A DNA stretch of 64,000 nucleotides from Halorubrum vacuolatum (GTDB lineage: Archaea > Halobacteriota > Halobacteria > Halobacteriales > Haloferacaceae), in the NCBI RefSeq assembly GCF_900188065.1, contig NZ_FZNQ01000004.1:168086-232085 (forward strand). Reading direction: 5' to 3'. Below, one piece after another: positions 1 to 8,861 of the stretch. Made by a program: the position numbers and the translations under genes. Each line of letters starts with the position of its first letter. Position 1 is the first letter of the stretch. The notes below the pieces were generated by a model. It saw only the letters and a program-made list of their open reading frames with translations, did not search any database and was not told the DNA's origin.

Positions 1-1
1 C

Positions 2-712
2 CGGACGAAGGCGGAGGCGAGCGGTCACCTCGACGGCGGCGCGGACAAGGTCGTCATCTCCGCCCCTCCGAAGGGCGAAGAGCCCGTCAAACAGCTCGTC
101 TACGGCGTCAACCACGACGAGTACGACGGCGAGGACGTCGTCTCGAACGCTTCCTGTACGACCAACTCCATCACGCCCGTCGCGCAGGTGCTCGATGCGG
201 AGTTCGGTATCGAAGCCGGGACCCTCACGACCGTTCACGCCTATACCGGCTCCCAAACGCTCATCGACGGTCCCAAAGCGAAGAAGCGCCGCGGCCGCGC
301 CGCCGCCGAGAACATCGTCCCGACCTCGACGGGCGCGGCGGGCGCGGCGACGGTCATCCTCCCGCAGCTGGAGGGGAAACTCGACGGGATGGCGATGCGC
401 GTCCCCGTCCCGAACGGCTCCATCACCGAGTTCGTCGTCAGTCTGGAGGAGTCGGTCGACGCCGAGACGGTCAACGCGGCCTTCCGCGACGCCGCCGATT
501 CCGGCCCGCTCGCGGGTGTGCTCGGCTACACTGACGACGAGATCGTCTCCAGCGACGTGATCGGGCTACCGTTTTCGAGCTACGTCGACCTTCAATCGAC
601 GAACACGATCGCGGACGGGGAGCTGTTGAAGGTGCTCACCTGGTACGACAACGAGTACGGCTTCTCGAACCGGATGCTCGACATGGCCGCGTTCCTCGTC
701 GACGAGTCATAA
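2..712 (+). CDS. gap: Glyceraldehyde-3-phosphate dehydrogenase, type I (5' end missing)
   Basis: This is the C-terminal two thirds of a bacterial-type (type I) GAPDH, which oxidises glyceraldehyde-3-phosphate to 1,3-bisphosphoglycerate with NAD in the cytoplasm. The frame is open from base 2 and contains the catalytic-cysteine motif SNASCTTNS (Cys codon at 155-157), then the substrate-domain signatures TGAAGA and the C-terminal WYDNEYGFSNR. The start lies outside the window, so the first in-frame ATG at 188 is not the true start. The phosphoglycerate kinase gene lies 1.5 kb downstream on the same strand, which fits a glycolytic neighbourhood, although an unrelated reverse-strand gene sits between. 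Type I GAPDH in haloarchaea is generally regarded as bacterial in origin. Identification is very secure. Confidence 0.96.
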   Translation, partial: RTKAEASGHLDGGADKVVISAPPKGEEPVKQLVYGVNHDEYDGEDVVSNASCTTNSITPVAQVLDAEFGIEAGTLTTVHAYTGSQTLIDGPKAKKRRGRAAAENIVPTSTGAAGAATVILPQLEGKLDGMAMRVPVPNGSITEFVVSLEESVDAETVNAAFRDAADSGPLAGVLGYTDDEIVSSDVIGLPFSSYVDLQSTNTIADGELLKVLTWYDNEYGFSNRMLDMAAFLVDES

Positions 713-750
713 GCGAAGTCACCGTCCCGAGCGACCCACTCGGGCCAGTT

Positions 751-2016
751 TTATTCCCTCCCCTCAGCGGCCTCGCGTACATCGATCGTGAACCCGACCG
801 CGCGGAGCCGTTCGACGAGCGGCAACCCGATCCCGGCGGCGGGCGTCATCACGCCGCCGTCGAGCGGCGAATCGACTTCCTCGCGCGCGAGACACATCGC
901 GGCCTCCCCGAGCATCTGCCCGGTCGCGCCGTAGCCGGGGTCCCGGTCGGCACCGAACTCGGCCTCCACGGTGAACGTTCCCTCCGGTGCCGTCCCCCGC
1001 CCACGGAGGCCGACCGTGAACCGGCCCGCGTCCGCCTCCGCCCTCGTCGGTCCGGTCCCGGGCTCCGGGAAGACGAATCGCCGGATCCCATCACGGAGGG
1101 GACCGACCGACATCGCCCCCGAAAAGAGGCCGAGGCCGCCGGCGATAGCCCCGGCGGTGACTGCCCCGACCGGGCCGGTTCCGGTCGGTACCGTCTCCGT
1201 GCAGTCGAACTCCCGCCCCCACGGGTAGCCGAGCAGGGCGTTGCTTCGCCTGAGGACGCGCTCGTTCACGGGGGCCATCGGCGACGGCGCGGTCCATGCC
1301 CCGCGAAGCGGATCCCACCGTGGAAGGCGCTGCTCGCCGGGGTCGACGCCGCTCCGCTCGCCGGCCGGCGCGAGCGAGTACGGATTTCGGAGCGTCCGCT
1401 CGGCGAGTGGGTCGGTCGCGACGGCCTCGAACAGCTCCCCGAAACTCGCGAGCGTTCCGCCGCTGACGCCGCCTTCACCCTCCTCCAAGTAGATCCGAAC
1501 CGCCTCACAGGGCGCGCCGAATGTCTCGACGGCGAACGACTGGAGCAGAAGCGTACCGAGGTCGGCGGGCACGGAGTCGAACCCGCAGCTGTGGACGATC
1601 CGCGCGCCCGTTTCGGTCGCGACCTCGTGAAACCGGTCGATGCTCTCGCGGACCCAGTTGACCTCGCCGGTCAGGTCACAGTAATCGGTCCCGACCTCGG
1701 CACACGCCGCGACCAGGGGCGTGCCGTAGGTCGTGTAGGGCCCGACGGTCGTACAGACGACCCGTGTCTCCCTGGCGATCTCCCGCATCCGGTCGGGATC
1801 GGTCGCATCGCCGATCACGGTGGGGATCTCCTCCCACGCATCCGCCCGCTCCGTGAGGTCGTCGACGAGCGTCCCCAGTCGCTCCCGGCTACGCCCGCCG
1901 ACCGCCAACGAGAGCTCATCCGGCGTGTAGCGCTCGGTCAGATGCTCGGCTACGAACCGGCCGGCGACGCCCGTTGCGCCCCATACCACGACGTCGTGCG
2001 TGCGGTCGTCCGACAT
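751..2016 (-). CDS. Saccharopine dehydrogenase-like NAD(P)-binding protein
   Basis: A 421-residue protein that begins with a Rossmann dinucleotide-binding motif (VVWGATGVAGRFVAEHL, residues 10-26). Further on it has the TVGPYTTYGTPLVAACAEVGTDYCDLTGE stretch typical of the saccharopine-dehydrogenase / trans-acting enoyl-reductase family, shown here only as family recognition. Members are soluble or membrane-associated oxidoreductases of mostly unknown substrate; some act in lipid biosynthesis. It is transcribed on the reverse strand between gap and pgk and shares no operon with either. The start at 2016 gives a normal N-terminus directly before the Rossmann fold. The family assignment is firm but the substrate is unknown. 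Confidence 0.85.
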   Translation of the reverse strand: MSDDRTHDVVVWGATGVAGRFVAEHLTERYTPDELSLAVGGRSRERLGTLVDDLTERADAWEEIPTVIGDATDPDRMREIARETRVVCTTVGPYTTYGTPLVAACAEVGTDYCDLTGEVNWVRESIDRFHEVATETGARIVHSCGFDSVPADLGTLLLQSFAVETFGAPCEAVRIYLEEGEGGVSGGTLASFGELFEAVATDPLAERTLRNPYSLAPAGERSGVDPGEQRLPRWDPLRGAWTAPSPMAPVNERVLRRSNALLGYPWGREFDCTETVPTGTGPVGAVTAGAIAGGLGLFSGAMSVGPLRDGIRRFVFPEPGTGPTRAEADAGRFTVGLRGRGTAPEGTFTVEAEFGADRDPGYGATGQMLGEAAMCLAREEVDSPLDGGVMTPAAGIGLPLVERLRAVGFTIDVREAAEGRE

Positions 2017-2171
2017 TCGATTCCCCGTAGGACCGGCGGACGGGTAAACGACGCGGGCGAGCCGGGACGAACGCCGGACGTCTCACCGATGGTGGGTGGA
2101 ACCCTCACGGACGATGGGTGCTGATCGACCGTCTCAGGGCCTTTTTGTAACCTGCCGACGATCGGACGGGT

Positions 2172-3395
2172 ATGTCCACCTTTAGGACCATCGACGACCT
2201 TCCCGCCGACTCGCGGGTGCTCGTCCGGCTCGATCTCAACTCGCCGATCGAGGGCGGCGAACCGCAGGACAACCGCCGGTTCGAACGGCACGCCCGAACC
2301 GTCCGCGAACTGGCCGAGGCTGGCCACCGCGTCGTCTGTCTCGCCCACCAGGGTCGTCCCGGGAGCGACGATTTCACCTCCCTGTCGGGTCACGCAACGA
2401 TCCTTTCCGGACATCTCGACCGCGACGTGGGGTTCGTCGCCGACACCCACGGCGAGGACGCCATCGCGGCCATCGAGGCGCTTTCCGCCGGCGAGGTGCT
2501 GCTGCTCGAAAACACGCGAATGTGTGACGACGAACTGCCCGAGGCGGAGCCCGCCGAGAAGGCCGAAACCGCCTACGTCGAGGCGCTCGCGCCGTATTTC
2601 GACGCGTACGTCAACGACGCCTACTCGGCGGCCCACCGCAAACACGCCTCGCTCGTCGGGTTCCCACTCGTCCTCCCCGCCTACGCCGGACGCGTGATGG
2701 AGACGGAGTACGAGGCGAACACCGCCATCGCGCGGAAGTCGTTCGACGGCCCCGTCACGATGGTCGTCGGCGGGACGAAGGCGACGGACGTGATCGGCGT
2801 GATGGACGCGCTGGAGGGCACGGTCGACCGGTTCCTGCTCGGTGGCGTCGCCGGCGAACTCTTCTTGCGCGCGGCGGGGCACCCGGTCGGCGTCGACCTC
2901 GAGGGCATGGACCTCTTCGACGACCAGTGGGAAGCGAACCGCGAGCTCGTCGAAGGGATTCTTGAGGAGCGCGGCGAGGAGATCCACCTCGCGGTCGATC
3001 TGGCCTACGAGGACGACGACGGCGAGCGTGCTGAACACACCCTCGAGGAGATCGACGAGAAGCGGGTGGGTTATCTCGACGTCGGTACGGAAACCGTCGA
3101 GGCGTACGATCCCCTTATTAGGGAGTCGGATGCGGTCTTCGTGAAGGGCGCACTCGGCGTCTTCGAGGACGAGCGCTTCTCTGTCGGCACGGTCGGCGTG
3201 CTCAAAGCGATCGCCGAGACGGACTGTTTCTCGGTCGTCGGCGGTGGCGACACCTCACGAGCGATCGAGATGTACGGTCTCGATGAGGCCGACTTCTCAC
3301 ACGTCTCCATCGCCGGCGGCGCGTACATCCGGGCACTCACCGGAAAGTCGCTTCCGGGTGTCGAGTTGCTTCAGGCGTCGGCGGACGGAGACTGA
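2172..3395 (+). CDS. pgk: Phosphoglycerate kinase
   Basis: A 407-residue phosphoglycerate kinase, which transfers phosphate between 1,3-bisphosphoglycerate and ADP in glycolysis and gluconeogenesis. The N-terminal substrate loop VLVRLDLNSPI (residues about 16-26) and the YVNDAYSAAHRKHASLVG hinge segment are present. The C-terminal nucleotide-binding signature SVVGGGDTSRAIEMYG is also present. The length is usual for archaeal PGK. The ATG at 2172 follows a short upstream region (2017-2171), so expression is probably from its own promoter. The nearby gap gene supplies the substrate of this enzyme. Identification is very secure. Confidence 0.97.
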   Translation: MSTFRTIDDLPADSRVLVRLDLNSPIEGGEPQDNRRFERHARTVRELAEAGHRVVCLAHQGRPGSDDFTSLSGHATILSGHLDRDVGFVADTHGEDAIAAIEALSAGEVLLLENTRMCDDELPEAEPAEKAETAYVEALAPYFDAYVNDAYSAAHRKHASLVGFPLVLPAYAGRVMETEYEANTAIARKSFDGPVTMVVGGTKATDVIGVMDALEGTVDRFLLGGVAGELFLRAAGHPVGVDLEGMDLFDDQWEANRELVEGILEERGEEIHLAVDLAYEDDDGERAEHTLEEIDEKRVGYLDVGTETVEAYDPLIRESDAVFVKGALGVFEDERFSVGTVGVLKAIAETDCFSVVGGGDTSRAIEMYGLDEADFSHVSIAGGAYIRALTGKSLPGVELLQASADGD

Positions 3396-3433
3396 TCAGC
3401 GGCGCTTTCGAAGGCCTCCGGCTCCGGTGAATC

Positions 3434-3475
3434 GCCTCGGGGTCAAGCCCCGGGGCATTCTCCTTGTATTCTGTA
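3434..3475. repeat. Solo IS200/IS605-type end remnant (hairpin plus CTCCTTGTATT)
   Basis: A 9-bp stem (3434-3442 with 3448-3456, one G-T wobble, loop TCAAG) is followed by GCATTCTCCTTGTATTC. The same hairpin-then-CTCCTTG arrangement ends the tnpB element near 18,600 and, more weakly, the deleted tnpB element near 62,850. No transposase lies next to it, so it looks like a solitary end left by excision or decay. It could also act as the terminator of pgk, which ends 39 bases upstream. Confidence 0.45.
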
Positions 3476-3542
3476 AAAGTGTTCGTGGTCGCCGGGTATC
3501 GCGTCCGCATTCCGGGGCGCGAATATGGCACGACCCTGGGTC

Positions 3543-3588
3543 GATCGATCGCAGCGATGACCGCTGATCGATCGCGGCGATGATCGCT
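3543..3588. repeat. Two tandem 23-nt repeats
   Basis: Two head-to-tail copies of a 23-nt unit (3543-3565 and 3566-3588) differ at two positions, with core GATCGATCGC. They sit in the 260-base gap between pgk and the convergent secreted-protein gene. Function unknown; slippage is the simplest origin. Confidence 0.7.
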
Positions 3589-3655
3589 CGAACCGGGGTC
3601 CGCGCCGCCGTGAACGAGCGTCGGACCGTCCCTCCCGCTCACGTCACTCGACGGA

Positions 3656-5329
3656 CTACTTCGATTCGCCGAAGGCGTTGATCGAGCAGCCCTCGTTGTT
3701 GAGCCCGTCGAGCTCGTGTGCCAGCGCGAGAATCTCTTCGCGGTCCTCGGTCGCCAGCGCAGCGTTCACTTCCGCGATCAGCTGCGGGGCGGTCTTCGGG
3801 TAGTTGACGTCCTCGTGCTGGATGTTCAGCAGGCCGGCGGTCGCGGCGCGGAGCAGGATCTGCTGGGCACCGGGCACGCCGGGGCCGCCGCCGCCGCCGA
3901 GCGCCTCGTAGAGCGTCATCTCGGTGAAGTCGACGGTGTTTCGACCGCGTCCACCTTCATCGACCGCCAGCTCGAAGACCTCGGAGACCAGATCTGACGG
4001 CCCGTAGGTGTCGTCGTCGGTCCAGACCTCGTTGCGGTAGGCTGGCTGTTTCCAGAAGCCCGGCGTGCACCCGGACGGGTCGCGCACCTCCACCTGGATG
4101 GTGAAGTCGCCGTACGCGTACGGTCGTTCGCCGACGCCGATCCGTGCTCCCGCGTCGTCGCCGATGACCTGTCCGAGCGAGCCGTTGTCGAGGCCGTCGC
4201 TCCGGAGGATCGACCAGACCCTGTCCTCGGGATCGACCGCGAGGCCGATCGGCGGGGTCTCGTCGCCGTCCGCGATGGAGACGACCTGGTCGACCTCCTC
4301 GTCCTCGGGGTCGAAGCCGACGGCGAAGCCGTTGTCGGCGGTGACCCAGACGAGCCCGTCGTACTCGACGATGCCGCGGAACTGCAGGAGGTCCTGGTCC
4401 GTTTTGTCGTTCAGGTCGTAGTGGAGCCACTCGTCCCCGTCGAATTTCGACAGGAATCGTTCTTGGCCAGCATTGCCGAAGTTCGTCATCGCCGAGACCC
4501 AGACGTAGCCATTCGCGTCGACGAAGACTGAGTAGGGGTTGCTGTCATCGCCCTCTGGCTCGTATTCGAGGTTTGTTACCTCGCCGCTCGAGGCGTCGAT
4601 CGTCAGCACGGCAGCGACCCCGTCGAACGGACTCGAGTCGCGGCACGAGAGGTAGAGCGTCCCGTCCTGGTAGTCGGCGTCGTACGGCGTGTACGGGCTG
4701 ACATCGATCTCGTCGCCATCCGGCTGGAGGCCGTCCGTCTCGTCGTAGGTGTACTTCTGGACGTACTCGCCGCCGTAGAAGCCGACCCAGATGTCGTCGT
4801 TCTCGTCGACGGTGACCGTCCGAGGCATGTCACCCTCCCCGCCGATCACCCAGGACTGCGTTCGGACCTCGTCGTCGAAGTCCAGGATCGTGTCGTGGTC
4901 GTCGGAGGTCGTGACCCCCGGCTCGCCGCCCTCCCTGGCGATCCGCACGAGGCTCGACTGCAGGTCGCCGCCGCCCGCACCGGTTCCCGAGTTGGGCACC
5001 CAGGCGTTGCCCTCCGAATCGAGGTCGATCCGCGAAACACGCCAGGCGGAAGGACTGGCCGCGCCGGCCTCGTCTCCCGTGAGCGTGCTATATCGGGCGA
5101 TCGCCGTCTGAGCGTCCAGATCCACCTTTGAGACCGTCGCCTCCTCGGAGTTCGGGATGAAGGCGATGTTCCCGATCACGACGATCTCGTTGTCGCCGTT
5201 GGTGGCCATGGCGCTCCCGGTCAGTCCCGTCCCGAGCGCGCCGATCGCGCCCATCGCTCCGATACCTTTCAGCACCGCGCGCCGGTCGATTCTCCCCCAG
5301 TGTGTGTCGTTTTGTTGTCTCTGCTGCAT
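3656..5329 (-). CDS. Tat-exported beta-propeller protein with C-terminal CTPGFWK domain
   Basis: A predicted secreted protein of 557 residues from the preferred start at 5329; a start at 5380 is also open. Near the N-terminus is a twin-arginine signal (IDRRAVLKGIGAMGAIGALG) followed by a small-residue cleavage region. The middle (about residues 50-420) holds repeated blocks such as DENDDIWVGFYGG, DANGYVWVSAM and DPEDRVWSIL, which look like blades of an NHL or streptogramin-lyase-like beta-propeller. The C-terminal part starts with GCTPGFWKQPAYRNEVW, a motif found in many extracellular prokaryotic proteins of unknown role, and ends with two further cysteines. It is probably a surface protein acting outside the membrane; the ligand is unknown. 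The gene stands alone, convergent with pgk. Confidence 0.75.
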   Translation of the reverse strand: MQQRQQNDTHWGRIDRRAVLKGIGAMGAIGALGTGLTGSAMATNGDNEIVVIGNIAFIPNSEEATVSKVDLDAQTAIARYSTLTGDEAGAASPSAWRVSRIDLDSEGNAWVPNSGTGAGGGDLQSSLVRIAREGGEPGVTTSDDHDTILDFDDEVRTQSWVIGGEGDMPRTVTVDENDDIWVGFYGGEYVQKYTYDETDGLQPDGDEIDVSPYTPYDADYQDGTLYLSCRDSSPFDGVAAVLTIDASSGEVTNLEYEPEGDDSNPYSVFVDANGYVWVSAMTNFGNAGQERFLSKFDGDEWLHYDLNDKTDQDLLQFRGIVEYDGLVWVTADNGFAVGFDPEDEEVDQVVSIADGDETPPIGLAVDPEDRVWSILRSDGLDNGSLGQVIGDDAGARIGVGERPYAYGDFTIQVEVRDPSGCTPGFWKQPAYRNEVWTDDDTYGPSDLVSEVFELAVDEGGRGRNTVDFTEMTLYEALGGGGGPGVPGAQQILLRAATAGLLNIQHEDVNYPKTAPQLIAEVNAALATEDREEILALAHELDGLNNEGCSINAFGESK

Positions 5330-5514
5330 ATTATGTCCCCTCCACCCCAACGGTGAGAAGCGAGTGATAATGGTTTTCAAAATATATAAATTAGTATGTA
5401 TAAATCAACTGTAATTTGTCATGTGGAGATGCTCGTAACTCACGGACCGGTACGGACCCACGACGCTAGCACACGTATCAATAATCGGATATTCCTCGTC
5501 GCGTTCGATCCGAT

Positions 5515-5569
5515 GCTGCCGATCACACGCCCATGGTGGCGAGCGCTGCCGATCACAAGCCCATCGTGG
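5515..5569. repeat. Two direct repeats of about 25 nt
   Basis: GCTGCCGATCACACGCCCAT (from 5515) recurs from 5545 as GCTGCCGATCACAAGCCCAT, a 30-nt period. The repeats lie upstream of the secreted-protein gene in a 267-base gap (5381-5647) that otherwise shows no gene. They may be regulatory or simply a duplication. Confidence 0.6.
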
Positions 5570-5647
5570 GATGGATCTCGATGGGGTGACTCTTCCACAC
5601 GACAGTAGCGCCCGACACGTCCCGCGGGATTCGGCGGAGCCGAACGC

Positions 5648-6676
5648 TCACATCGCGTCGTAATCCTCCCGGAACGTCTCCAGCGTCGCCGCGAGCACGC
5701 CGATGACGATCGGGCCGACGAAGAGCCCGGTGAAGCCGATGGAGTAGATCCCGCCGAAGACGCCGACGAGGATGATCCCAGGGTTGAGGTGTGCCTGTTT
5801 ATCGATGACGATCGGCCGGGCGTAGTTGTCGACCATGGAGACGACCGCGATCCCGTAGAGGGCGAGCAGCACGCCCGCGGTGGTCTGGTCGACGACGACG
5901 ACGAGGTAGATCGCCGCCGGGCCCCACACGAGAAACGCGCCGATGAGCGGGAGCAGCGCGAGCACCGCCATCACGAACGTCCAGAAGACGACGTTTGGGA
6001 TCCCGGCGAGCCAGAGGCCGATCCCGGCGACGACGGCCTGTAGCAGCGCGACCGAGATGTGGCCGATGACGACCCCCCACGTCGTCGCGTCGATCTTCGT
6101 GAACAGGTCGTCGGTGACGTCCGCCGGGAGGGGGATGATCGACCGAAGCCACGCGACGAACTCCGGGCCCTCCTGCAGGACGTAGTACACCAAAAAGAGG
6201 ACGAGCGCGATGCCGAGCGACGCGCGCAGTGCGCCGGAGAAGAAGCCGCTGACCCCGCCGAAAAGCGTCTCGAAGAGGACGTCACCGGCCTGGGTGAGCC
6301 ACGTGGTGATGTCGACCTCCTCGCCGGTCACCTCCGCCAATCGTTCCTCGATGGCGACGATGTCGAGGTCAGTCTCGCCCGTGGCGATAGCCGTGAGATC
6401 CCGGACGAACACCAGCGAGATATACACGAGTGGCAGGATCACGGCGATAATGGAGGCAAGAATGAGCGTGATCGCCGAGATCATCGACGCCATCCGTTCG
6501 GAGATCCGTGTATCGGTCCCGTCGATCCGATCAGTCAGCCGGGCGTGTAACGGATAGAGCACGTACCCGAGGATCACCGACGCGATCACGTACTCGATGA
6601 ACGGAAGGATGATAAAGAGGGTGAGGAGGGCGACCGCGCCGATGAGCAACAACAGGAACGACTGTCCGCGGTTCAT
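5648..6676 (-). CDS. AI-2E family transporter (PerM-like membrane protein)
   Basis: A 342-residue multi-pass inner-membrane protein of the AI-2 exporter/PerM superfamily. It shows the usual layout: two N-terminal membrane helices (LLLLIGAVALLTLFIILPFI and VIASVILGYVLYPL), a third helix around residue 65, a soluble segment rich in charged residues (about 95-135), then five or so C-terminal helices including LVLFLVYYVLQEGP and the GIPNVVFWTFVMAVLALLPLIG block, a family hallmark. Haloarchaeal members have no established substrate and may exchange ions or small organics. The start at 6676 places the first helix within 10 residues. The family is confident, the substrate unknown. Confidence 0.88.
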   Translation of the reverse strand: MNRGQSFLLLLIGAVALLTLFIILPFIEYVIASVILGYVLYPLHARLTDRIDGTDTRISERMASMISAITLILASIIAVILPLVYISLVFVRDLTAIATGETDLDIVAIEERLAEVTGEEVDITTWLTQAGDVLFETLFGGVSGFFSGALRASLGIALVLFLVYYVLQEGPEFVAWLRSIIPLPADVTDDLFTKIDATTWGVVIGHISVALLQAVVAGIGLWLAGIPNVVFWTFVMAVLALLPLIGAFLVWGPAAIYLVVVVDQTTAGVLLALYGIAVVSMVDNYARPIVIDKQAHLNPGIILVGVFGGIYSIGFTGLFVGPIVIGVLAATLETFREDYDAM

Positions 6677-6769
6677 GACGGTGGGTCAGCCGCCGCCGCC
6701 AAAAGGATGGGTGCTGTGGAACGGTCGGCCGATCACTGTACGTCTCGTCCGCGGCCGTCCGGCTCGGCT

Positions 6770-7366
6770 TCAGGCGGACGCCTCCTCCTCGTCGAGGCCG
6801 GGTGCCGCCGCCGGATCGACCTCCTCGGGCTCCTCCAGACCGCCACCTACGAGGGTCTCGCCCTCCTCGGTCTCGACGTAGACGTCGTCGGCGAATCCCG
6901 CGATCGCGTTCTCGTACTCCGGCGTCTCCAGTTTCTCCGGGGTTGCGGGCGCAGCGGCGATCCCCTCGGCGGGTCGGAACTCCCCAAGCGGATCGTCGAT
7001 GGTGATCCCGTAGCCCGTAAAGAACTCCTCGTATCGTCGGTAGTGTGGCTCCAGCTCGTCGCCGGGGATCTCCATCATCTCCGTCCAGCCATGGTTGAAG
7101 AAGTCGAAGTTCGCCTGCACGTGGGTGATCTCGCGGGCCTCGGCCTCCGGGAAGCCGGCCTCCAACGCGGCGACGTAGGTGTCCATCGTCGCATCGAAGA
7201 ACGAATCGAGGTGGGCACGGCGTTCCTCGCGACGCGCCTCGTCCGCCTTGTTCAGGAATATGCTCGTGTGGAGATCGACGAGTTTGTCGTTCGCGACGTC
7301 GCCGATGACCGGCGTGGTCAACGCCTTCTTTGCGGCCCAGTGGCGGATGTTCTGCCGGATCTTCAT
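6770..7366 (-). CDS. Conserved haloarchaeal protein (possibly DUF6149)
   Basis: A 198-residue acidic cytoplasmic protein with no transmembrane segment. It starts MKIRQNIRHWAAKKALTTPV and continues with a helical region (KADEARREERRAHLDSFFDA) and an FDFFNHGWTEMMEIP segment. The C-terminal 40 residues are low-complexity Glu/Ala/Pro. I recognise the pattern as a protein conserved among haloarchaea, tentatively DUF6149, but cannot confirm this without a search. It lies downstream of, and divergent from, the FAD oxidoreductase at 7565. Function unknown. Confidence 0.7.
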   Translation of the reverse strand: MKIRQNIRHWAAKKALTTPVIGDVANDKLVDLHTSIFLNKADEARREERRAHLDSFFDATMDTYVAALEAGFPEAEAREITHVQANFDFFNHGWTEMMEIPGDELEPHYRRYEEFFTGYGITIDDPLGEFRPAEGIAAAPATPEKLETPEYENAIAGFADDVYVETEEGETLVGGGLEEPEEVDPAAAPGLDEEEASA

Positions 7367-7564
7367 ACCACCGTTCGGGCCCCGAGACTATTGAATGTGT
7401 GGCGAGCGGGTCGGGTCCAGGGTGTGCGCTCGCCGGCGTTCAAGCGGGACGCCGCCGGCGAGGACGACCCCTTAAACGATCGGGGAGACCCCGCATGAGG
7501 ATGATCCTCATGATCGTCCGCGCGGATGACAATCCACATTACCCCTCGATTCAAACGGCCGGAT

Positions 7565-8803
7565 ATGAGTGAGTCGTACGTGATCGTCGGCGACGGTATC
7601 GCGGGGGCGTCCGCGGCGGAGACGCTCCGTGAACGGGCCCCGGAGGCCGAGATCACGATCATCACCGACGAGGGCGAACCCCTCTACAACCGGATCCTGA
7701 TAAAGGAGTTCGCCAAGGGGAAACTTCCCGAAGCACCGATCTCGATCCACGACGAGGACTGGTACGCCGACCACGACGTCGACCTCCGCCTCAACACCGT
7801 CGTCGTCGATGTCGACGTCGAAAACGACGTCGTCACGACCCATGAGGGCGAGGCGATCGCCTATGACAAGCTGCTGCTCGCCATCGGGGGGACGCCACAA
7901 CAGCTCCCCGTCGAGAACGCCGACGCCGACGGTATCCACCACTTCTGGACCTTCCAGGACGCCCGGGGAATAAAAGAGAGCGTCGAGGCGGCGGAACGAG
8001 GTGTCGTCGTCGGCGCCGGGCTGCTCGGCATCGACTTCGCGGCCATCTGTGGCGCACAGGACGTCGAGGCGAAGTACCTCATGCGCGGGGAGGCGTGGTG
8101 GCGCTACGCCCTCTCGAAGGAAGGTGCGTCGATCATGCACGACGCGATGTCCGAGCGGGGCGTCGAGCCCGTCTTCGGCTCCGGCGTCGATCGCTTCGAG
8201 GTCGACGACGACGGCCACGTTACCGCGGCCGTCGATCCCGACGGAAACCGCTATGAGTGTGACTTCGCCGGCATCGCCATCGGACTCGATTTCAACACCG
8301 AGCTCGTCGAGGACACGCCGATCGAGGTCGACAACGGCATCGTCGTCGACGAGTTCATGCGCACCAACGTGGACAACGTCTTCGCCGCCGGCGACATCAC
8401 CCAGTTCACCGACCTCATCCTCGATGAACGCGGGCAGAACGGCGCGTGGGGCTCGGCGAAGGAGCAGGGCACCATCGCGGCGCGGAACATGGTCGAGTAC
8501 GGCTCCGAGCCGTTCGTGTGGGTCTCCTCGTACTCGATCACCCACTTCGACTTCCCGTTCCTCTCGTTTGGCCACCCGACGCTCGGTGACGACTCGGTCG
8601 AGGCGACGACGGGCGAGGGCGAGTGGCGTCGGGTCGCGTTGAAGGACGGCCGGATCATCGGTGGCGTCCTCATCGGCGACCTCTCGCCGCAGTCGGCGTT
8701 TAAAAAGTTGATGCGTGAACAGCGCTACGTCGGCGACCAGACCGACGTGCTGATGCAGCCGGGGTTCTCGGTCGACGACCTCGCTCCCCAGACGGAACCG
8801 TAA
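7565..8803 (+). CDS. FAD-dependent NAD(P)H oxidoreductase (nitrite/rubredoxin reductase-like)
   Basis: From the ATG at 7565 this is a 412-residue pyridine-nucleotide-disulfide-family oxidoreductase without the active-site cysteine pair. The FAD-binding Rossmann motif YVIVGDGIAGASAAETL is at the N-terminus. The second, NAD(P)-binding glycine motif is GVVVGAGLLGIDFAA at about residues 145-160. The C-terminal FAD signature RTNVDNVFAAGDITQF is near residue 275. A longer frame from 7526 is open, but the ATG at 7565 puts the Rossmann strand directly at the N-terminus. Likely role is electron transfer from NAD(P)H to a small redox protein; the partner is not identifiable from context. Confidence 0.88.
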   Translation: MSESYVIVGDGIAGASAAETLRERAPEAEITIITDEGEPLYNRILIKEFAKGKLPEAPISIHDEDWYADHDVDLRLNTVVVDVDVENDVVTTHEGEAIAYDKLLLAIGGTPQQLPVENADADGIHHFWTFQDARGIKESVEAAERGVVVGAGLLGIDFAAICGAQDVEAKYLMRGEAWWRYALSKEGASIMHDAMSERGVEPVFGSGVDRFEVDDDGHVTAAVDPDGNRYECDFAGIAIGLDFNTELVEDTPIEVDNGIVVDEFMRTNVDNVFAAGDITQFTDLILDERGQNGAWGSAKEQGTIAARNMVEYGSEPFVWVSSYSITHFDFPFLSFGHPTLGDDSVEATTGEGEWRRVALKDGRIIGGVLIGDLSPQSAFKKLMREQRYVGDQTDVLMQPGFSVDDLAPQTEP

Positions 8804-8861
8804 CTCCGATACCTCAAACCGGACCACGGTCAGGGGCACGCAAAACGGAACCGTCGCGGCG

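Noticed and set aside
1950..3038. 362-residue reverse-strand frame opposite pgk
   Set aside because: Overlaps a certain pgk gene on the other strand; Val/Arg/Asp-rich antisense frame typical of high-GC codon bias.
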